A stretch of DNA of 64,000 nucleotides from Mycobacterium haemophilum DSM 44634 (GTDB lineage Bacteria; Actinomycetota; Actinomycetes; Mycobacteriales; Mycobacteriaceae). The stretch spans positions 2,278,687 through 2,342,686 of the forward strand of contig NZ_CP011883.2 in the NCBI RefSeq assembly GCF_000340435.2. The letters run 5' to 3'. The first letter of the stretch is position 1. Each line of letters starts with the position of its first letter. Under the pieces are notes generated by a model. The model was given only the letters and a program-made list of their open reading frames with translations, did not search any database and was not told the DNA's origin. Below are positions 27,670 to 36,972 of this stretch, piece by piece. A program made the translations under genes and the position numbers.

Positions 27670-28260
27670 TCAGCGGTAGCTAATATCTGCTGATCCTGCA
27701 CCAGCAGCGACACCTTGCCTAAGAGTGCGAACGAATGTCATCGGCGCTGGTACAATTTGATTTTTATAAGGCCCCCCCGTGGCATAGAGGATCGCACACA
27801 GATAATTATCCATCACTTTCGCATTAGTATCCCAGTATTCATGGTATTGGTGGTCCAACTCCGCGATTTTGGTGGCGAATTGTCCAAGAATGTTGGTTGT
27901 TTTCAAAGTTAAAGCCGCTGCACGGTTCGCCGTTATCGTCGCTTGCGGCACCATCTCTCTGGCCGCAGTTTCGTAGGCGTGCACAGCGATATTGAGATCA
28001 GTGGCGGTTTCTTGGGCCGCGGCAACGTGTTTATTCAACCATTCAGCATATATACTTGCCGCTTTTAAAAAAAATTCCAATGCCGGGCTTTGAAACGCCA
28101 CACTTGCCTCTGAAACATTGCGTGACCAATCTATCGCCGCAGAAGTCAACTCGGCCGCCATGGTTTCCCATGTTCTTTTAGCGAGGAGTATCGACTCAGG
28201 ACCCGGACCACGAATATTGCTAGCGTTGATCTCGGGCGCCAATGCATGGAAGTCCATCAT
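27670..28260 (-). CDS. Divergent stand-alone PPE-domain protein
   Basis: 196 residues. The start MMDFHALAPEINASNIRGPGPESILLAKRTWETMA aligns with the PPE N-terminus (MDFGALPPEIN..GPGPGSLLAAAQAWDGLA); the PPE motif itself is APE here. Helix 4-5 features are retained in altered form: TTNILGQFATKIAEL for NNFFGINT..IA and EYWDTNAKVMDNY for the EMWAQDAAAMYGY type. It stops about 20 residues after the 180-residue domain, so it lacks any C-terminal PPW, SVP or MPTR region. The DNA is AT-rich with unusual codons. GGAAGG lies before the ATG. With the PE-like gene upstream it probably forms a type VII secreted heterodimer, though function is unknown. Confidence 0.7.
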   Translation of the reverse strand: MMDFHALAPEINASNIRGPGPESILLAKRTWETMAAELTSAAIDWSRNVSEASVAFQSPALEFFLKAASIYAEWLNKHVAAAQETATDLNIAVHAYETAAREMVPQATITANRAAALTLKTTNILGQFATKIAELDHQYHEYWDTNAKVMDNYLCAILYATGGPYKNQIVPAPMTFVRTLRQGVAAGAGSADISYR

Positions 28261-28261
28261 C

Positions 28262-28604
28262 TCAGTTGCCTTCCTTAAACTCTACGTCACATATCACTGG
28301 TAGACCTACTCGCCGGTAGCCACCCGCGAGTGGCAAAGTTATGGCACAGTCCTCGCTTGTTGTCCCCACTGGCGTATGCGGCAGTCCCCCAGACGCCCGG
28401 GAAAACTGCTTGACGATGCCCGTGCACCGATCGGCATAGAGCAATAGCCGACCTCGGGCCTGCAGCACCACATCGACAGCAACGCGGCACCATCCGCGTT
28501 GGAATCGCTGCCGTCATGAATAACTTGCATGTAAGGCGTATCTTCCCGAACCAGCGTGCCAACGCTGACTCTTGATCAGACAACAGGACTCCATGATCCT
28601 TCAC
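28262..28604 (-). pseudogene. Interrupted reading frame of unknown function between PE-like and PPE-like genes
   Basis: I do not recognise this gene. Three minus-strand frames overlap here: GGTFLVKDHGVLLSDQESALAR, then SVGTLVREDTPYMQVIHDG, NADGAALLS, then VVLQARGRLLLYADRCTGI, ending ICDVEFKEGN one base before the PPE-like start. The second and third pieces read as one protein split by a shift near 28475. The tight junction with the PPE-like gene (stop at 28262, ATG at 28260) suggests that an original operon existed. Sequencing error or real decay cannot be separated here. Confidence 0.45.
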
Positions 28605-28717
28605 CAGGAAGGTGCCACCGATATCGCGTCACTCCACCGAGGGCTATCCACGGGTTCTGAATCATGGTTCATCGGCATGTACCTGATGCGGCTGCCTGCG
28701 AGCATGAAGGAGCCTTG

Positions 28718-29119
28718 CTACATGAGACTCAACATTTGCCTACCGTTATGACAATCAGTTTCTATACAAGCAGATGCGCCAGCCTCCAGGCGCTGGGAGA
28801 ACAGCTTGGCGATGTTCGCGCCCCGATCGGTATGCTCCTGGTATAGCTGCCCGCGAATATTAAAAGATCTCGCTAACCGAGCTGACACGCTATCACCTCC
28901 CGGCGGTCGAATTTCGGTCATTGCCGACGACCTCAGATTTGTTGTTGAAATTCGGTCAGCAATCCCCGCCATACCGCGACATGCCTGAGTCAGGTCAAGT
29001 GGATTTAGCCGCAGCTCCTCTGGGTCTGCTGCTTTCGCTAGGCTTCCCCCCTCCTCTGGGCTTGCTGCCGATGAGCTGCCTGCTACCGACTCAACTAAGT
29101 CTAGTTTTTCAGGAGAAGT
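28718..29119 (-). CDS. Divergent PE-domain protein with N-terminal extension
   Basis: 133 residues. After an acidic/Ser-rich leader (SPEKLDLVESVAGSSSAASP), LRLNPLDLTQACRGMAGIAD and GDSVSARLARSFNIRGQLYQ align with the two-helix PE domain (APE.LAAAAADLAGIG and ADEVSAAIAALFGAHAQAYQ). The end of helix 2 has RLEAGASACIETD, where canonical PE proteins have the YxxxD/E secretion signal; Tyr is Cys here. The gene is in the usual order upstream of a PPE-type gene but with an unknown ORF between. It is likely a type VII secretion substrate or a former one. ATG 29119 is used. Confidence 0.6.
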   Translation of the reverse strand, partial: TSPEKLDLVESVAGSSSAASPEEGGSLAKAADPEELRLNPLDLTQACRGMAGIADRISTTNLRSSAMTEIRPPGGDSVSARLARSFNIRGQLYQEHTDRGANIAKLFSQRLEAGASACIETDCHNGRQMLSLM

Positions 29120-29221
29120 CATTAGTACCCCCATTTGTCGATCACTTAGTTACAGGACGTCATCCTATGACACCTTCGGAGCTGTCCGATTAGCGGTGGG
29201 TGGATCCGACCTTGATGTTGG

Positions 29222-29433
29222 TTAACTGCCGGTTGGGGTGATCCGACCGTTGAAGGTGATCGCGAACGCGTTGAGTGCGGGCTTCCACCTTTTCGCCCAT
29301 CGTGCCTTACCCCGCCCGATTGGATCCAGTGACCGGGTGATCAGGTATAGAGCTTCAGGGCAGCTTTGTTCGGTCGGGAAATGTCCGCGGGCACGGATAG
29401 TGCGCCTAGGAACGGTACGAACTCGCTCCCATA
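29222..29433 (-). mobile_element. IS256-family (mutator) transposase remnant
   Basis: On the minus strand YGSEFVPFL is followed, in another frame, by RGHFPTEQSCPEALYL, TRSLDP, ARWAKRWKPALNAFAITF and a stop at 29222. This is the C-terminal end of an IS256/mutator-type transposase (usual EFVPFL.FP.E.R..IYTTNAIESLN.R.R...R.RGHFPTEQAALK..YL). The about 20-25 residues with TTNAIESLN are missing and the frame shifts there. No inverted repeats or catalytic DDE residues remain. The surrounding 29134-29679 has no supported gene, so this block is the scar of an old insertion. Confidence 0.75.
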
Positions 29434-29679
29434 GCCATCGGCGAAGTGGACGACGACTGTTTGGTGCGTCGGGTCAGATCCGTCCGGCGACGCGAAAGAC
29501 GTTGCGGAGTCGGGTGACCGGGAATTGTCCCGATGGGGACGCAGGGTTCGCGCTGGAGGGGTGCTGCACCGGGTGGCAGTATGTGAGCAAGGAATTAGCG
29601 GCCGCTGGGGTTAGTTTAATGCCTAGCAAAATCGGTCCTCCCGCCCAAATTCGCCACCGCCGCCGACTGTACGGCACGG

Positions 29680-30111
29680 TCACAGCTCCAGCATCAGGGT
29701 CACTGGACCGTCGTTGACCAATTCGACCCGCATGTCGGCACCGAATACGCCGGTTTCCACGCAGGCACCCAGCGCCCGCAACGCTTCGGCGACGGCCGAA
29801 ACCAGAGGCTCAGCGGCCACACCCGAAGCGGCCGCGTTCCAGGACGGCCGACGGCCCCTTGCGGTATCGGCATAGAGGGTGAACTGACTGACCACCAGGA
29901 TCGGCGCGTTAACGTCGGCCGGGGACTGTTCGTCAGCGAGGACCCGTAGATTCCAAAGCTTGTCCGCCATCCGTCGCGCCGTGTCAAGGTTGTCGCTGTG
30001 GGTAACACCGACGAACACCAGCAGGCCCTGGCGCTCCGGCTGGATAGCGCCGACCACCTGGCCGTCGACCGACACCGCTGCTGACGAGACCCGTTGCACC
30101 AGAACACGCAT
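29680..30111 (-). CDS. dtd: D-aminoacyl-tRNA deacylase Dtd
   Basis: A 143-residue Dtd. [17 protein letters not shown] is the conserved start, [19 protein letters not shown] holds the SQFTLYAD motif, and [14 protein letters not shown] ends with the Gly-cisPro NxGPVT motif that recognises the D-amino acid. It removes D-amino acids and glycine mischarged on tRNAs in the cytoplasm. It matches Rv1897c. It is divergent from the thiamine-binding-fold gene 57 bases away. Confidence 0.95.
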   Translation of the reverse strand: MRVLVQRVSSAAVSVDGQVVGAIQPERQGLLVFVGVTHSDNLDTARRMADKLWNLRVLADEQSPADVNAPILVVSQFTLYADTARGRRPSWNAAASGVAAEPLVSAVAEALRALGACVETGVFGADMRVELVNDGPVTLMLEL

Positions 30112-30168
30112 GGGGCTCGATGCTGCCAGGGCGGCGTTGAACGCGGAGTTACTGGGTAGGCTGATCAG

Positions 30169-30486
30169 GTGTCTGTGCTGGTCGCGTTTTCGGTCACTCC
30201 GTTAGGAGTCGGCGAGGGCGTCGGCGAAATCGTTGCCGACGCAGTTCGAGTGGTCCGCGATTCCGGCTTGCCCAATAAGACGGATTCAATGTTCACCGTG
30301 ATCGAAGGCGATACCTGGGAACAAGTCATGGCGGTGGTGCAGCGCGCGGTGGAGGCCGTCGCTGCTCGTGCACCGCGGGCCAGCGTAGTAATCAAGGTCG
30401 ACTGGCGGCCCGGGGTCACCGACGCCATGACGCAGAAGGTGGATTCCATCGAGCGTTATCTGGCTAAGCCGGCGATCGACCCGTAG
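30169..30486 (+). CDS. MTH1187/YkoF-type thiamine-binding-like protein (Rv1898-like)
   Basis: 105 residues with the ferredoxin-like fold of the MTH1187 family: [27 protein letters not shown] and [28 protein letters not shown]. Related YkoF domains bind thiamine or its pyrimidine part; most single-domain homologues are tetrameric and uncharacterised. The GTG at 30169 is the start. Corresponds to Rv1898. Convergent with the macro-domain gene 13 bases away. Confidence 0.85.
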   Translation: MSVLVAFSVTPLGVGEGVGEIVADAVRVVRDSGLPNKTDSMFTVIEGDTWEQVMAVVQRAVEAVAARAPRASVVIKVDWRPGVTDAMTQKVDSIERYLAKPAIDP

Positions 30487-30499
30487 CACCCGATCGACG

Positions 30500-30997
30500 C
30501 TATACCCCCACAACGGCCCGGAATGCCCGCTCAGCCTCGTCGCCGTGCACAGCGAACACCACCCGCTGCAGCGAGCTGGCCTGGTGTTGCCGAACAGCGT
30601 CGACCATCAGCCGCGCCGCGTCGTCGAGCGAAAAGCCGCCGACGCCAGTGCCGAACGCCACCAGCGCCAGCGAGCGGCAACCGAGCTCATCGGCCTTACG
30701 CAAAGTCGAGCCGGTGGCCCGGGTGATGGTCTCGGCTGAGGTCGGACCGCCCGGCTCCATCGTCGCCGCGTGAATCACGTAGCGCGCCGGCATCTCGCCG
30801 GCTGTGGTCTCCACTGCCTCCCCAAGTCCGATCGGGGCCTTCTGCTTCGACTCCCGCTGCACCTGCGGCCCGCCGGCGCGGGCGATTGCCGCGGCAACGC
30901 CGCCACCATGGCGCAGCTGGGTATTGGCTGCGTTGGCGATCGCATCGAGCTCGAGCTTGGTCACGTCAGCCTGCAGCACCTCTAACTCGATCATCAC
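30500..30997 (-). CDS. Macro-domain O-acetyl-ADP-ribose deacetylase
   Basis: 165 residues forming one macro domain: VLQADVTKLELDAIANAANTQLRHGGGVAAAIARAGG has the conserved Asp and the NAAN-xx-L-xGGGVA ADP-ribose site, and SLALVAFGTGVGGFSLDDAA carries the GTG-GF phosphate loop. It should hydrolyse O-acetyl-ADP-ribose or remove ADP-ribose from proteins. The M. tuberculosis relative LppD (Rv1899c) is longer and has a lipoprotein signal; here no signal peptide precedes the domain, so it would act in the cytoplasm. That difference in localisation is notable. Confidence 0.88.
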   Translation of the reverse strand: MMIELEVLQADVTKLELDAIANAANTQLRHGGGVAAAIARAGGPQVQRESKQKAPIGLGEAVETTAGEMPARYVIHAATMEPGGPTSAETITRATGSTLRKADELGCRSLALVAFGTGVGGFSLDDAARLMVDAVRQHQASSLQRVVFAVHGDEAERAFRAVVGV

Positions 30998-31026
30998 GAC
31001 ATTGTCTCGCAGATTGGCGCCCAGGA

Positions 31027-32409
31027 TCAGCCGCCGCGGCCGCGATCACGCACCAACGCATACAGCCGCCAGCGTCCTGGCACACCTCTGAGTTCGTGGT
31101 CACCTCGCTCGGCGAACGCACGCCGCGATCCGGTGACGATGTCGCGCACCGTCGAGGACACCAGCACTTCGCTGGGACCAGCCAGTGCTGCCACGCGCGC
31201 ACCGATATGCACGGCCATGCCAACGACGTCATTTTTCAAGGCGCCGCGCACCTCGACCTCACCCGCGTGAATACCCACCCGCACCTCGATACCCAGCACG
31301 CCGACCGCATTCACGATTTCGTCCGCGCAGGCGATCGCGGCGCTGGGGCTGGCGAACGTCGCAACGAATCCGTCGCCGGCGGTGTTGACTTCGCGACCGC
31401 CGAACCGCTGCAGTTCGTGGCGCACGATGGTGTCGTGGTTGTCCAGCAAGTCGCGCCACCGGTTGTCGCCCAGCAGCGCGGCGCGTTCAGTGGAGCCAAC
31501 GATGTCGGTGAACACGATGGTGGTCAGTACGCGCTCGGCCTCGAACCCGCCCCGCACACCTGTGATGAACTCTTCGATCTCGTCGAGCATCGGCGCGGTG
31601 TCGCCAACCCAGTACAGGGCATCGGCGCCCGGCAACTCGACGAAGCGGGATCTAGCAATATGCTCGGCCAGGTAATGACCGTGCCCAACGGGAATGAACG
31701 TCGAACCGACACGATGCAGGATCAAGGTCGGGACTCCAATGCGCCCCAGGGCTTCTCGCACGTCGCCTTCGATCACCACCTTGGAGACGGCGCGGGCCAT
31801 GCTGGGCGGCCCCGCACGGTTGCCGGCCAGATCCCACCAGGAGCGAAACGCGTCGTCGTGGGCAACACTGGGCGCCACGACCCCCAGTACGTCGAAACCC
31901 TGCTCCACAGCATCGGGTTCGAGTGCGACCGTCGTGAACGGCGCGGCGCGATGCGCCTGAGCACCGACCGGGTAGTCGGGCGCCCATAGGGTGCGCGCAG
32001 CACCGTTGACGACCACCAAGCTGCGCACCCGCTCGGGATAGTCAGCAGCAAGCACAAGTCCATTCATCGCATGGAAGCTCGGCGCGAAGACCGTTACCTG
32101 CTGGCATCCAACCGCGTCCATCACGGCGATCGCGTCCTCGGCCCAAAACTTCGGTCCTAACCGGTTCATCGCGGAGGTTCGCGATGAGAGACCGACTCCG
32201 CGATGGTCAAACCGGATCACCCGGCAAAACGATGCCAGGCGCTGGTGGAAGCGGTGCAGCGACGGCTCATCGTCGATCGAGTCGATCGGAACGAACGGCC
32301 CCGGCAACACGAGCAGATCAGTCGCACCGTCACCAAGCACTTGGTAGGCGATGTCCATATCGCCGCACTTGGCGTAGCGAGTTCTGTGTTTTCGGGGCGC
32401 ATTCGCCAC
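31027..32409 (-). CDS. lipJ: LipJ: alpha/beta-hydrolase fused to class III adenylate cyclase
   Basis: 460 residues. The first 270 form an alpha/beta-hydrolase domain ([11 protein letters not shown]; nucleophile elbow [10 protein letters not shown] with Ser111, lacking the usual flanking Gly). The rest is a class III cyclase domain: [19 protein letters not shown] (metal Asp residues), [13 protein letters not shown], and [13 protein letters not shown]. In canonical cyclases the adenine-selecting Lys stands where this has Asn in NTAGDG, the same non-canonical feature reported for Rv1900c (LipJ), which is still active. It likely makes cAMP as a dimer; the hydrolase role is unknown. It is divergent from cinA. 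Confidence 0.92.
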   Translation of the reverse strand: MANAPRKHRTRYAKCGDMDIAYQVLGDGATDLLVLPGPFVPIDSIDDEPSLHRFHQRLASFCRVIRFDHRGVGLSSRTSAMNRLGPKFWAEDAIAVMDAVGCQQVTVFAPSFHAMNGLVLAADYPERVRSLVVVNGAARTLWAPDYPVGAQAHRAAPFTTVALEPDAVEQGFDVLGVVAPSVAHDDAFRSWWDLAGNRAGPPSMARAVSKVVIEGDVREALGRIGVPTLILHRVGSTFIPVGHGHYLAEHIARSRFVELPGADALYWVGDTAPMLDEIEEFITGVRGGFEAERVLTTIVFTDIVGSTERAALLGDNRWRDLLDNHDTIVRHELQRFGGREVNTAGDGFVATFASPSAAIACADEIVNAVGVLGIEVRVGIHAGEVEVRGALKNDVVGMAVHIGARVAALAGPSEVLVSSTVRDIVTGSRRAFAERGDHELRGVPGRWRLYALVRDRGRGG

Positions 32410-32437
32410 GGCCCCAGGCTAGTTCATGCGTAGGCTG

Positions 32438-33715
32438 ATGGCGGTGAGCGCACGCGCGGGCATCGTGGTCACCGGAACGGAAGTCCTCACCGGCCGGGTT
32501 CAAGACAGGAACGGCCCCTGGATCGCCGATCGGCTGCTCGAGCTCGGCGTCGAGCTAGCACACATCACGATCTGCGGTGATCGCCCTGCCGACATCGACG
32601 CGCAGCTGCGCTTCATGGCAGAGGCGGGCGTAGACCTGATCGTTACTAGCGGTGGTCTGGGCCCCACCGCCGACGACATGACCGTCGAGGCCGTGGCACG
32701 CTTCTGTGGCCGCCAGATGGTGTTGGATGTCGAGCTCGAAAACAAGATTGCCGCCATCCTCAAGTCACTGATGGCGCACTTCAATCCCGGTGACTTCGAT
32801 GCGGTGCGCGCCGCCAACCACAAGCAGGCGATGATTCCCGCCGGTTCGCAGGTGCTTGACCCGGTCGGCACTGCGCCGGGTCTGGTGGTGCCTGGCAAGC
32901 CGACGGTGGTTGTGCTTCCCGGACCGCCGCGTGAGCTGCAACCGATGTGGCGCAATGCCGTCGAGACCGCAGCCATGCGGGCAGCGATCGCCGGCCGAAC
33001 GATCTACCGGCAGCAGACCCTGCGGATGTTCGGGCTGCCCGAGTCGGGGCTCGCCGAGACGCTGCGTGACGCGCAGGCTGTGATCACCGGGTTTGACTCG
33101 CTCGAGATCACCACCTGCTTGCGGCGCGGGGAGATCGAAATGGTGACGCGCTACGAGCCGGACGCCGCGAGCGTCTATGCGGAGTTAACGCGGCTACTGC
33201 GCGACCGGCACAGACATCAGCTCTATTCCGACGATGGCTCACGCGTGGATGACCTAATCGCCCACCTGCTGGCCGGCCGGCGGATCGCGACGGCCGAATC
33301 CTGTACCGCAGGTCTGCTGGCGGCACGGCTGACCGAACGGCCCGGCTCATCCGACTACGTGGCGGGTGGTCTGGTCACCTACTCCAACGAGGCCAAAGCT
33401 GCGCTACTGGGCGTCGACCCGACGCTGATCGCGGCGCATGGGGCGGTTTCCGAACCGGTGGCCGAAGCGATGGCGGCGGGCGCGCTGCAGCGCTTCGGCG
33501 CCGATACGGCCGCCGCGATCACCGGAATCGCTGGTCCGGGCGGGGGGACCGCGGAAAAACCAGTCGGAACTGTCTGCTTCACCGTGATGCTTGCCGACAG
33601 AGGCCCGGCGCTCACCCGGACACTGCGGCTGCCCGGGAACCGATCCGACATCCGTGAGCGCTCGACGACTGTGGCGATGCACCTGCTGCGCCGTGCGCTC
33701 AGCAATACCGGTTAG
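32438..33715 (+). CDS. cinA: CinA-like NMN amidohydrolase / molybdopterin-binding domain protein
   Basis: About 425 residues. An N-terminal MoCF-like domain ([38 protein letters not shown]) is followed by the C-terminal PncC deamidase domain with [18 protein letters not shown] (catalytic Ser) and [17 protein letters not shown]. CinA deamidates NMN to NaMN and has an ADP-ribose/FAD pyrophosphatase activity at its N-terminus; it has been linked to drug tolerance in mycobacteria. ATG 32438 ([13 protein letters not shown]) is the conserved start. Stops one base before the nanT stop, convergent. Confidence 0.93.
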   Translation: MAVSARAGIVVTGTEVLTGRVQDRNGPWIADRLLELGVELAHITICGDRPADIDAQLRFMAEAGVDLIVTSGGLGPTADDMTVEAVARFCGRQMVLDVELENKIAAILKSLMAHFNPGDFDAVRAANHKQAMIPAGSQVLDPVGTAPGLVVPGKPTVVVLPGPPRELQPMWRNAVETAAMRAAIAGRTIYRQQTLRMFGLPESGLAETLRDAQAVITGFDSLEITTCLRRGEIEMVTRYEPDAASVYAELTRLLRDRHRHQLYSDDGSRVDDLIAHLLAGRRIATAESCTAGLLAARLTERPGSSDYVAGGLVTYSNEAKAALLGVDPTLIAAHGAVSEPVAEAMAAGALQRFGADTAAAITGIAGPGGGTAEKPVGTVCFTVMLADRGPALTRTLRLPGNRSDIRERSTTVAMHLLRRALSNTG

Positions 33716-33716
33716 A

Positions 33717-34979
33717 TCACGTCACTTCTGTTGGGAGAAAAGCGGTTTCGGCAGTACCAAAGCGGACTCCAGTCGCGTCCTTGCCGATCAGCGTCAGTAT
33801 CGCGACGGCGAGTAACACCGGCACTATCGTGGCGGTCAACGCGAAGGGGTAGCCGTGGGACTCGGCCAGGTGCTCCTGGATGGGCAGATTGAACGCCGCA
33901 AGCAAATTGCCGAGCTGGTAGGTGACGCCGGGGTAGAGGCCACGGATGGCGTCCGGCGACATCTCGGTCAGGTGCGCGGGGATGACACCCCACGCACCCT
34001 GCACGCAGACCTGCATCAGGAACGAGCCGAGGCACAACATCGCCGCGGCGTGTGAGTAGGCGAACAGCGGCACGATCGGCAGCCCTAGCAGCGCGCAGAA
34101 CACGACGGTGTTGCGTCGGCTGAACCGCTGTGACAGCGTGCCGAAGTACAGCCCGCCGATGATGGCTCCGACGTTGTAGACCACCACGATCCACTTGACG
34201 GTCGAGCTGGCCAGCCCGGCACCGTGGTTGGAAGTGGCCCCCAAGAATGTCGGGTAGACGTCCTGGGTGCCGTGGCTCATCCAGTTAAAGGCGGTCATCA
34301 GTAGCACCAGATAGACGAAGCGGCGGATGATCGCCCCGTCACGCAGCACGTCGCGGATTCTGGTGTTAGTCAGCTTCATCCGGTCTTGGGCGGCTTCCCA
34401 GACCTCAGATTCCTGCACCCGGTAGCGGATGATCAGGCTGATCAGGGCCGGGATGATGCTCAGGCCGAACAACCACCGCCAGGACAAGTGCAACCAGTCC
34501 ATCACCACCAGCGATGCCACACTCGCCAGCAAATAGCCAAACGCGTAGCCCTCCTGCAGCAGCCCGGAGAAAAAGCCGCGACGTTCGACGGGCACCTTCT
34601 CCATCGCAAGCGCGGCACCCAGCCCCCATTCGCCGCCCATACCAATGCCATAGAGCAACCGCAGGATCACCAGCACGGTGAAGTTCGGCGCGAACGCGCA
34701 TAAGAATCCCACCACCGAATAGAACATGACGTCCACCATCAGCGGGAGTCGCCGACCGACCCGGTCGGCCCATAGCCCAAACAACAATGCGCCCACCGGG
34801 CGCATGACCAGGGTGGCCGTGGTAATGAACGCGACCTCAGCCTTGCTATGGTGGAAAGCCTTTGCGATGTCGGCATAGACGAACACCACGATGAAGTAAT
34901 CGAAGGCATCCATCGTCCAGCCCAACATTGCCGCAATGAACGAGTTCCGTTGATCACCGGTGATCCGTTGAGTTGTCAC
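33717..34979 (-). CDS. nanT: MFS transporter, NanT-like
   Basis: 420 residues with 12 predicted hydrophobic helices. [17 protein letters not shown] and [22 protein letters not shown] carry the MFS signature Gly-xx-x-D-R-x-GRR between helices 2 and 3; [23 protein letters not shown] and ALAGVTY-like segments follow sugar-acid/metabolite symporters. M. tuberculosis NanT (Rv1902c) is named for similarity to the sialate transporter, but no sialic-acid genes lie near, so the substrate may be another carboxylate. It is divergent from a broken amidohydrolase gene. Confidence 0.88.
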   Translation of the reverse strand: MTTQRITGDQRNSFIAAMLGWTMDAFDYFIVVFVYADIAKAFHHSKAEVAFITTATLVMRPVGALLFGLWADRVGRRLPLMVDVMFYSVVGFLCAFAPNFTVLVILRLLYGIGMGGEWGLGAALAMEKVPVERRGFFSGLLQEGYAFGYLLASVASLVVMDWLHLSWRWLFGLSIIPALISLIIRYRVQESEVWEAAQDRMKLTNTRIRDVLRDGAIIRRFVYLVLLMTAFNWMSHGTQDVYPTFLGATSNHGAGLASSTVKWIVVVYNVGAIIGGLYFGTLSQRFSRRNTVVFCALLGLPIVPLFAYSHAAAMLCLGSFLMQVCVQGAWGVIPAHLTEMSPDAIRGLYPGVTYQLGNLLAAFNLPIQEHLAESHGYPFALTATIVPVLLAVAILTLIGKDATGVRFGTAETAFLPTEVT

Positions 34980-35005
34980 GGAAGCATCGTGGCGTACCCG
35001 AAGCG

Positions 35006-35639
35006 ATGGCGCACGCGCGACCCGCCCGAGTAAGTTCCGAATACCTGAGAATCATCGATGCCGACGGACACGTCGCCGAGAATTCTTCGCTGGCGATCGA
35101 AGACCTCAAACGCCGGCCTGATCGCGTGAAACCCAGTACCGACAGGCGGCTGCGGTTGACCCTCGAAGGCCGCAACTACCCCGAAGACCAAGGTCCCGGC
35201 GCTGGTTGCCCACCCGAGCATGGGATTACCACGGCACCCGATATCAATTGCAGGTCAGCCCGGGGCGTGCTGGGAGACGCCGACCGCGATCACATCGACA
35301 CGATGGTGTTGTATCCCAGCCTGGGGTTAGTCGCGACTCTGGTCCCGCCGGCGCTCGGCATTCGTCTCGGGCGGAGTGTTCGACCGCCATCCGCAATTGC
35401 GGGTCGTCTTCCTGGAAGCCGGCGCCGGCTGGGTCCCATTCTTCATCGATCGCCTGCACGAGCATTACCGGAAGCGGGGAAACTGGGTCGAGCGCGGCTG
35501 GCGCGACGTGCTCGGCACCGACTTCATCATGTTCGCCAGCGACTACCCACATTGGGACGGCGAATGGCCGCAAAGCACCAAGCCGCTGCGGACCCGCACC
35601 GACATCAGCAACGAGGCGCGCGTCAAATTGGCGGGTTGA
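35006..35639 (+). pseudogene. Broken amidohydrolase-2 family gene
   Basis: The start [17 protein letters not shown] and DRDHIDTMVLYPSLGL are the N-terminal metal-dependent-hydrolase pieces (DADGHV). The C-terminal FDRHPQLRVVFLEAGAGWVPFF and LGTDFIMFASDYPHWDGEWP (terminal catalytic Asp) are in a different frame, beginning around 35370. Between them about 100-150 residues of a usual 350-400-residue protein are missing. The gene has therefore both a deletion and a frame change and cannot give an active enzyme. It is divergent from nanT by 26 bases. Confidence 0.78.
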
Positions 35640-35676
35640 ACGCGCAGCGTTTCTATGCCCTCAATTAGGGCGCTCG

Positions 35677-36096
35677 ATGGCAAGATCTCTCGGCATGGGC
35701 CCTTTTCTTGTTCGCGCCGCGTTGACCGGTTTGGCGTTATGGGTTGTCACCCAGTTCGTCCACGGCCTGAGCTTTGTCGGCGGCAACACGACCTTGCAGA
35801 GAGTAGGGATCATCTTCGTGGTGGCGGTGATCTTCGGTTTGGTCAACGCGATCATCAAGCCAATCGTGCAGATTTTGTCGATCCCGCTGTATATCTTGAC
35901 CCTTGGCCTGTTTCACGTCGTCGTCAACGCGTTGATGCTGTGGATCACGGCCCGAATCACGGAGCACACCACCCACTGGGGACTGCAAATCGACCACTTC
36001 TGGTGGACCGCAATCTGGGCTGCGATCGTGTTGTCGATCGTGAGCTGGGCGTTGTCGATGCTGATTCGAGGTGCCGGGCGCCGCACCCGCGGCTGA
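35677..36096 (+). CDS. Phage-holin-family four-helix membrane protein (Rv1903-like)
   Basis: About 139 residues with four hydrophobic helices: AALTGLALWVVTQFVHGLSF, GIIFVVAVIFGLVNAIIKPIV, LYILTLGLFHVVVNALMLWI and WTAIWAAIVLSIVSWALSML. The motif VNAIIKPIVQILSIPLYILT is diagnostic of the PF04020-type 'phage holin family 4' membrane proteins found in many bacteria. Despite the name, no holin function is shown for them. ATG 35677 with AGGG eight bases upstream is preferred, with 35695 an alternative. Corresponds to Rv1903. Convergent with the hydrolase gene. Confidence 0.85.
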   Translation: MARSLGMGPFLVRAALTGLALWVVTQFVHGLSFVGGNTTLQRVGIIFVVAVIFGLVNAIIKPIVQILSIPLYILTLGLFHVVVNALMLWITARITEHTTHWGLQIDHFWWTAIWAAIVLSIVSWALSMLIRGAGRRTRG

Positions 36097-36117
36097 GAGC
36101 CCACCAACCTCCGTAGC

Positions 36118-36972
36118 TCAGCGCATGCAGATCCGTTCCGCCAACGCCGCGAAGGCGTCGTGTACAGCAGTTGGTTGTTCGATCCAGGGGAAGTGGCCCG
36201 CTTCGTCGATGACGCACCAGGTCGTGTTCGGGGTGCCGAAGCGTTTATCCTGCCACAACGTTTGCGTCACGATCCGGTCCGCTGAGCCACTCACAATGAG
36301 TGTGGGTAATTGCGTTGGCCACCAGGCCAATTGGTAGCCGCGATCGAAATGAGCAGCTGACCATTGCACCGCCTGACTGTTATATGGCATTCGGGCTAGA
36401 ATTTCTGCCCCCTGGACCATGCTGTGGCTGGTGAAGTTCCACGGCGCAGACTCGATAGCGAGGATGCGTAGGCGTTCGTTAGTGGGATCAGATTCGTAAC
36501 GGGCGCTGGCTTGCTCGACACCCGGTAGGGGATTGTCACGCGTCATCTGCTCGAACACCGGTAGCCAGGATGCATCAGGGGCGGAGCTGATAAGCACCAG
36601 CCCTGCTAGACATGCATCTAACGCCGGAACTGACAGCAGGTAGTGGCCTCCGGTGGAATGCCCGACAAACACCGGATGTGCAACGGCCTGTGCGGCTTCC
36701 AGGAGGACCTGGGGCCATAGGCTGTAGGGGTCGACGGGCGCGCCTGGAGCATTGATATTGGAGCCATCTCCGGGAAGATCGACCATCCACGAGCAGCCGG
36801 GCGCAGCGACGGCGTCGACCAGTTCATGCAGGCTCTGCGAGCCGATTCCTGGGCCGCCGGGAAGAAATAGCCAGTTCAGATCCCCGCCACGACTGGCTCG
36901 TCGGCGCAACCGCACACCAGACGGGGTCCAGCGAACGTCGCCTGTCATGATGCTCATCGCGTCATCCGCCAT
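36118..36972 (-). CDS. Alpha/beta-hydrolase
   Basis: 284 residues. NWLFLPGGPGIGSQSLHELV holds the oxyanion HG/PG loop, FVGHSTGGHYLLS the nucleophile Ser in GHSTGG, VSGSADRIV the acid and DEAGHFPWIEQP the catalytic His. It could be an esterase, lactonase, peptidase or C-C hydrolase; GGPG resembles proline iminopeptidases. It overlaps aao by 19 bases in the same direction, which suggests coupled expression and perhaps a shared amine or amino-acid pathway. I do not recall a counterpart directly next to aao in M. tuberculosis. Confidence 0.82.
   Translation of the reverse strand: MADDAMSIMTGDVRWTPSGVRLRRRASRGGDLNWLFLPGGPGIGSQSLHELVDAVAAPGCSWMVDLPGDGSNINAPGAPVDPYSLWPQVLLEAAQAVAHPVFVGHSTGGHYLLSVPALDACLAGLVLISSAPDASWLPVFEQMTRDNPLPGVEQASARYESDPTNERLRILAIESAPWNFTSHSMVQGAEILARMPYNSQAVQWSAAHFDRGYQLAWWPTQLPTLIVSGSADRIVTQTLWQDKRFGTPNTTWCVIDEAGHFPWIEQPTAVHDAFAALAERICMR

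Noticed and set aside
30886..31989. A 367-residue plus-strand frame
   Set aside because: It is opposite the macro-domain gene and lipJ, which are both clear; composition is that of a shadow frame.
35206..36096. A 296-residue frame joining the broken amidohydrolase and the holin-like protein
   Set aside because: The first 150 residues are out of frame with amidohydrolase text; the real membrane protein begins at 35677.
35677..36096. A phage holin as sign of a prophage
   Set aside because: The family name is historic; no integrase, capsid or lysin gene lies near, and the gene has a chromosomal equivalent (Rv1903).
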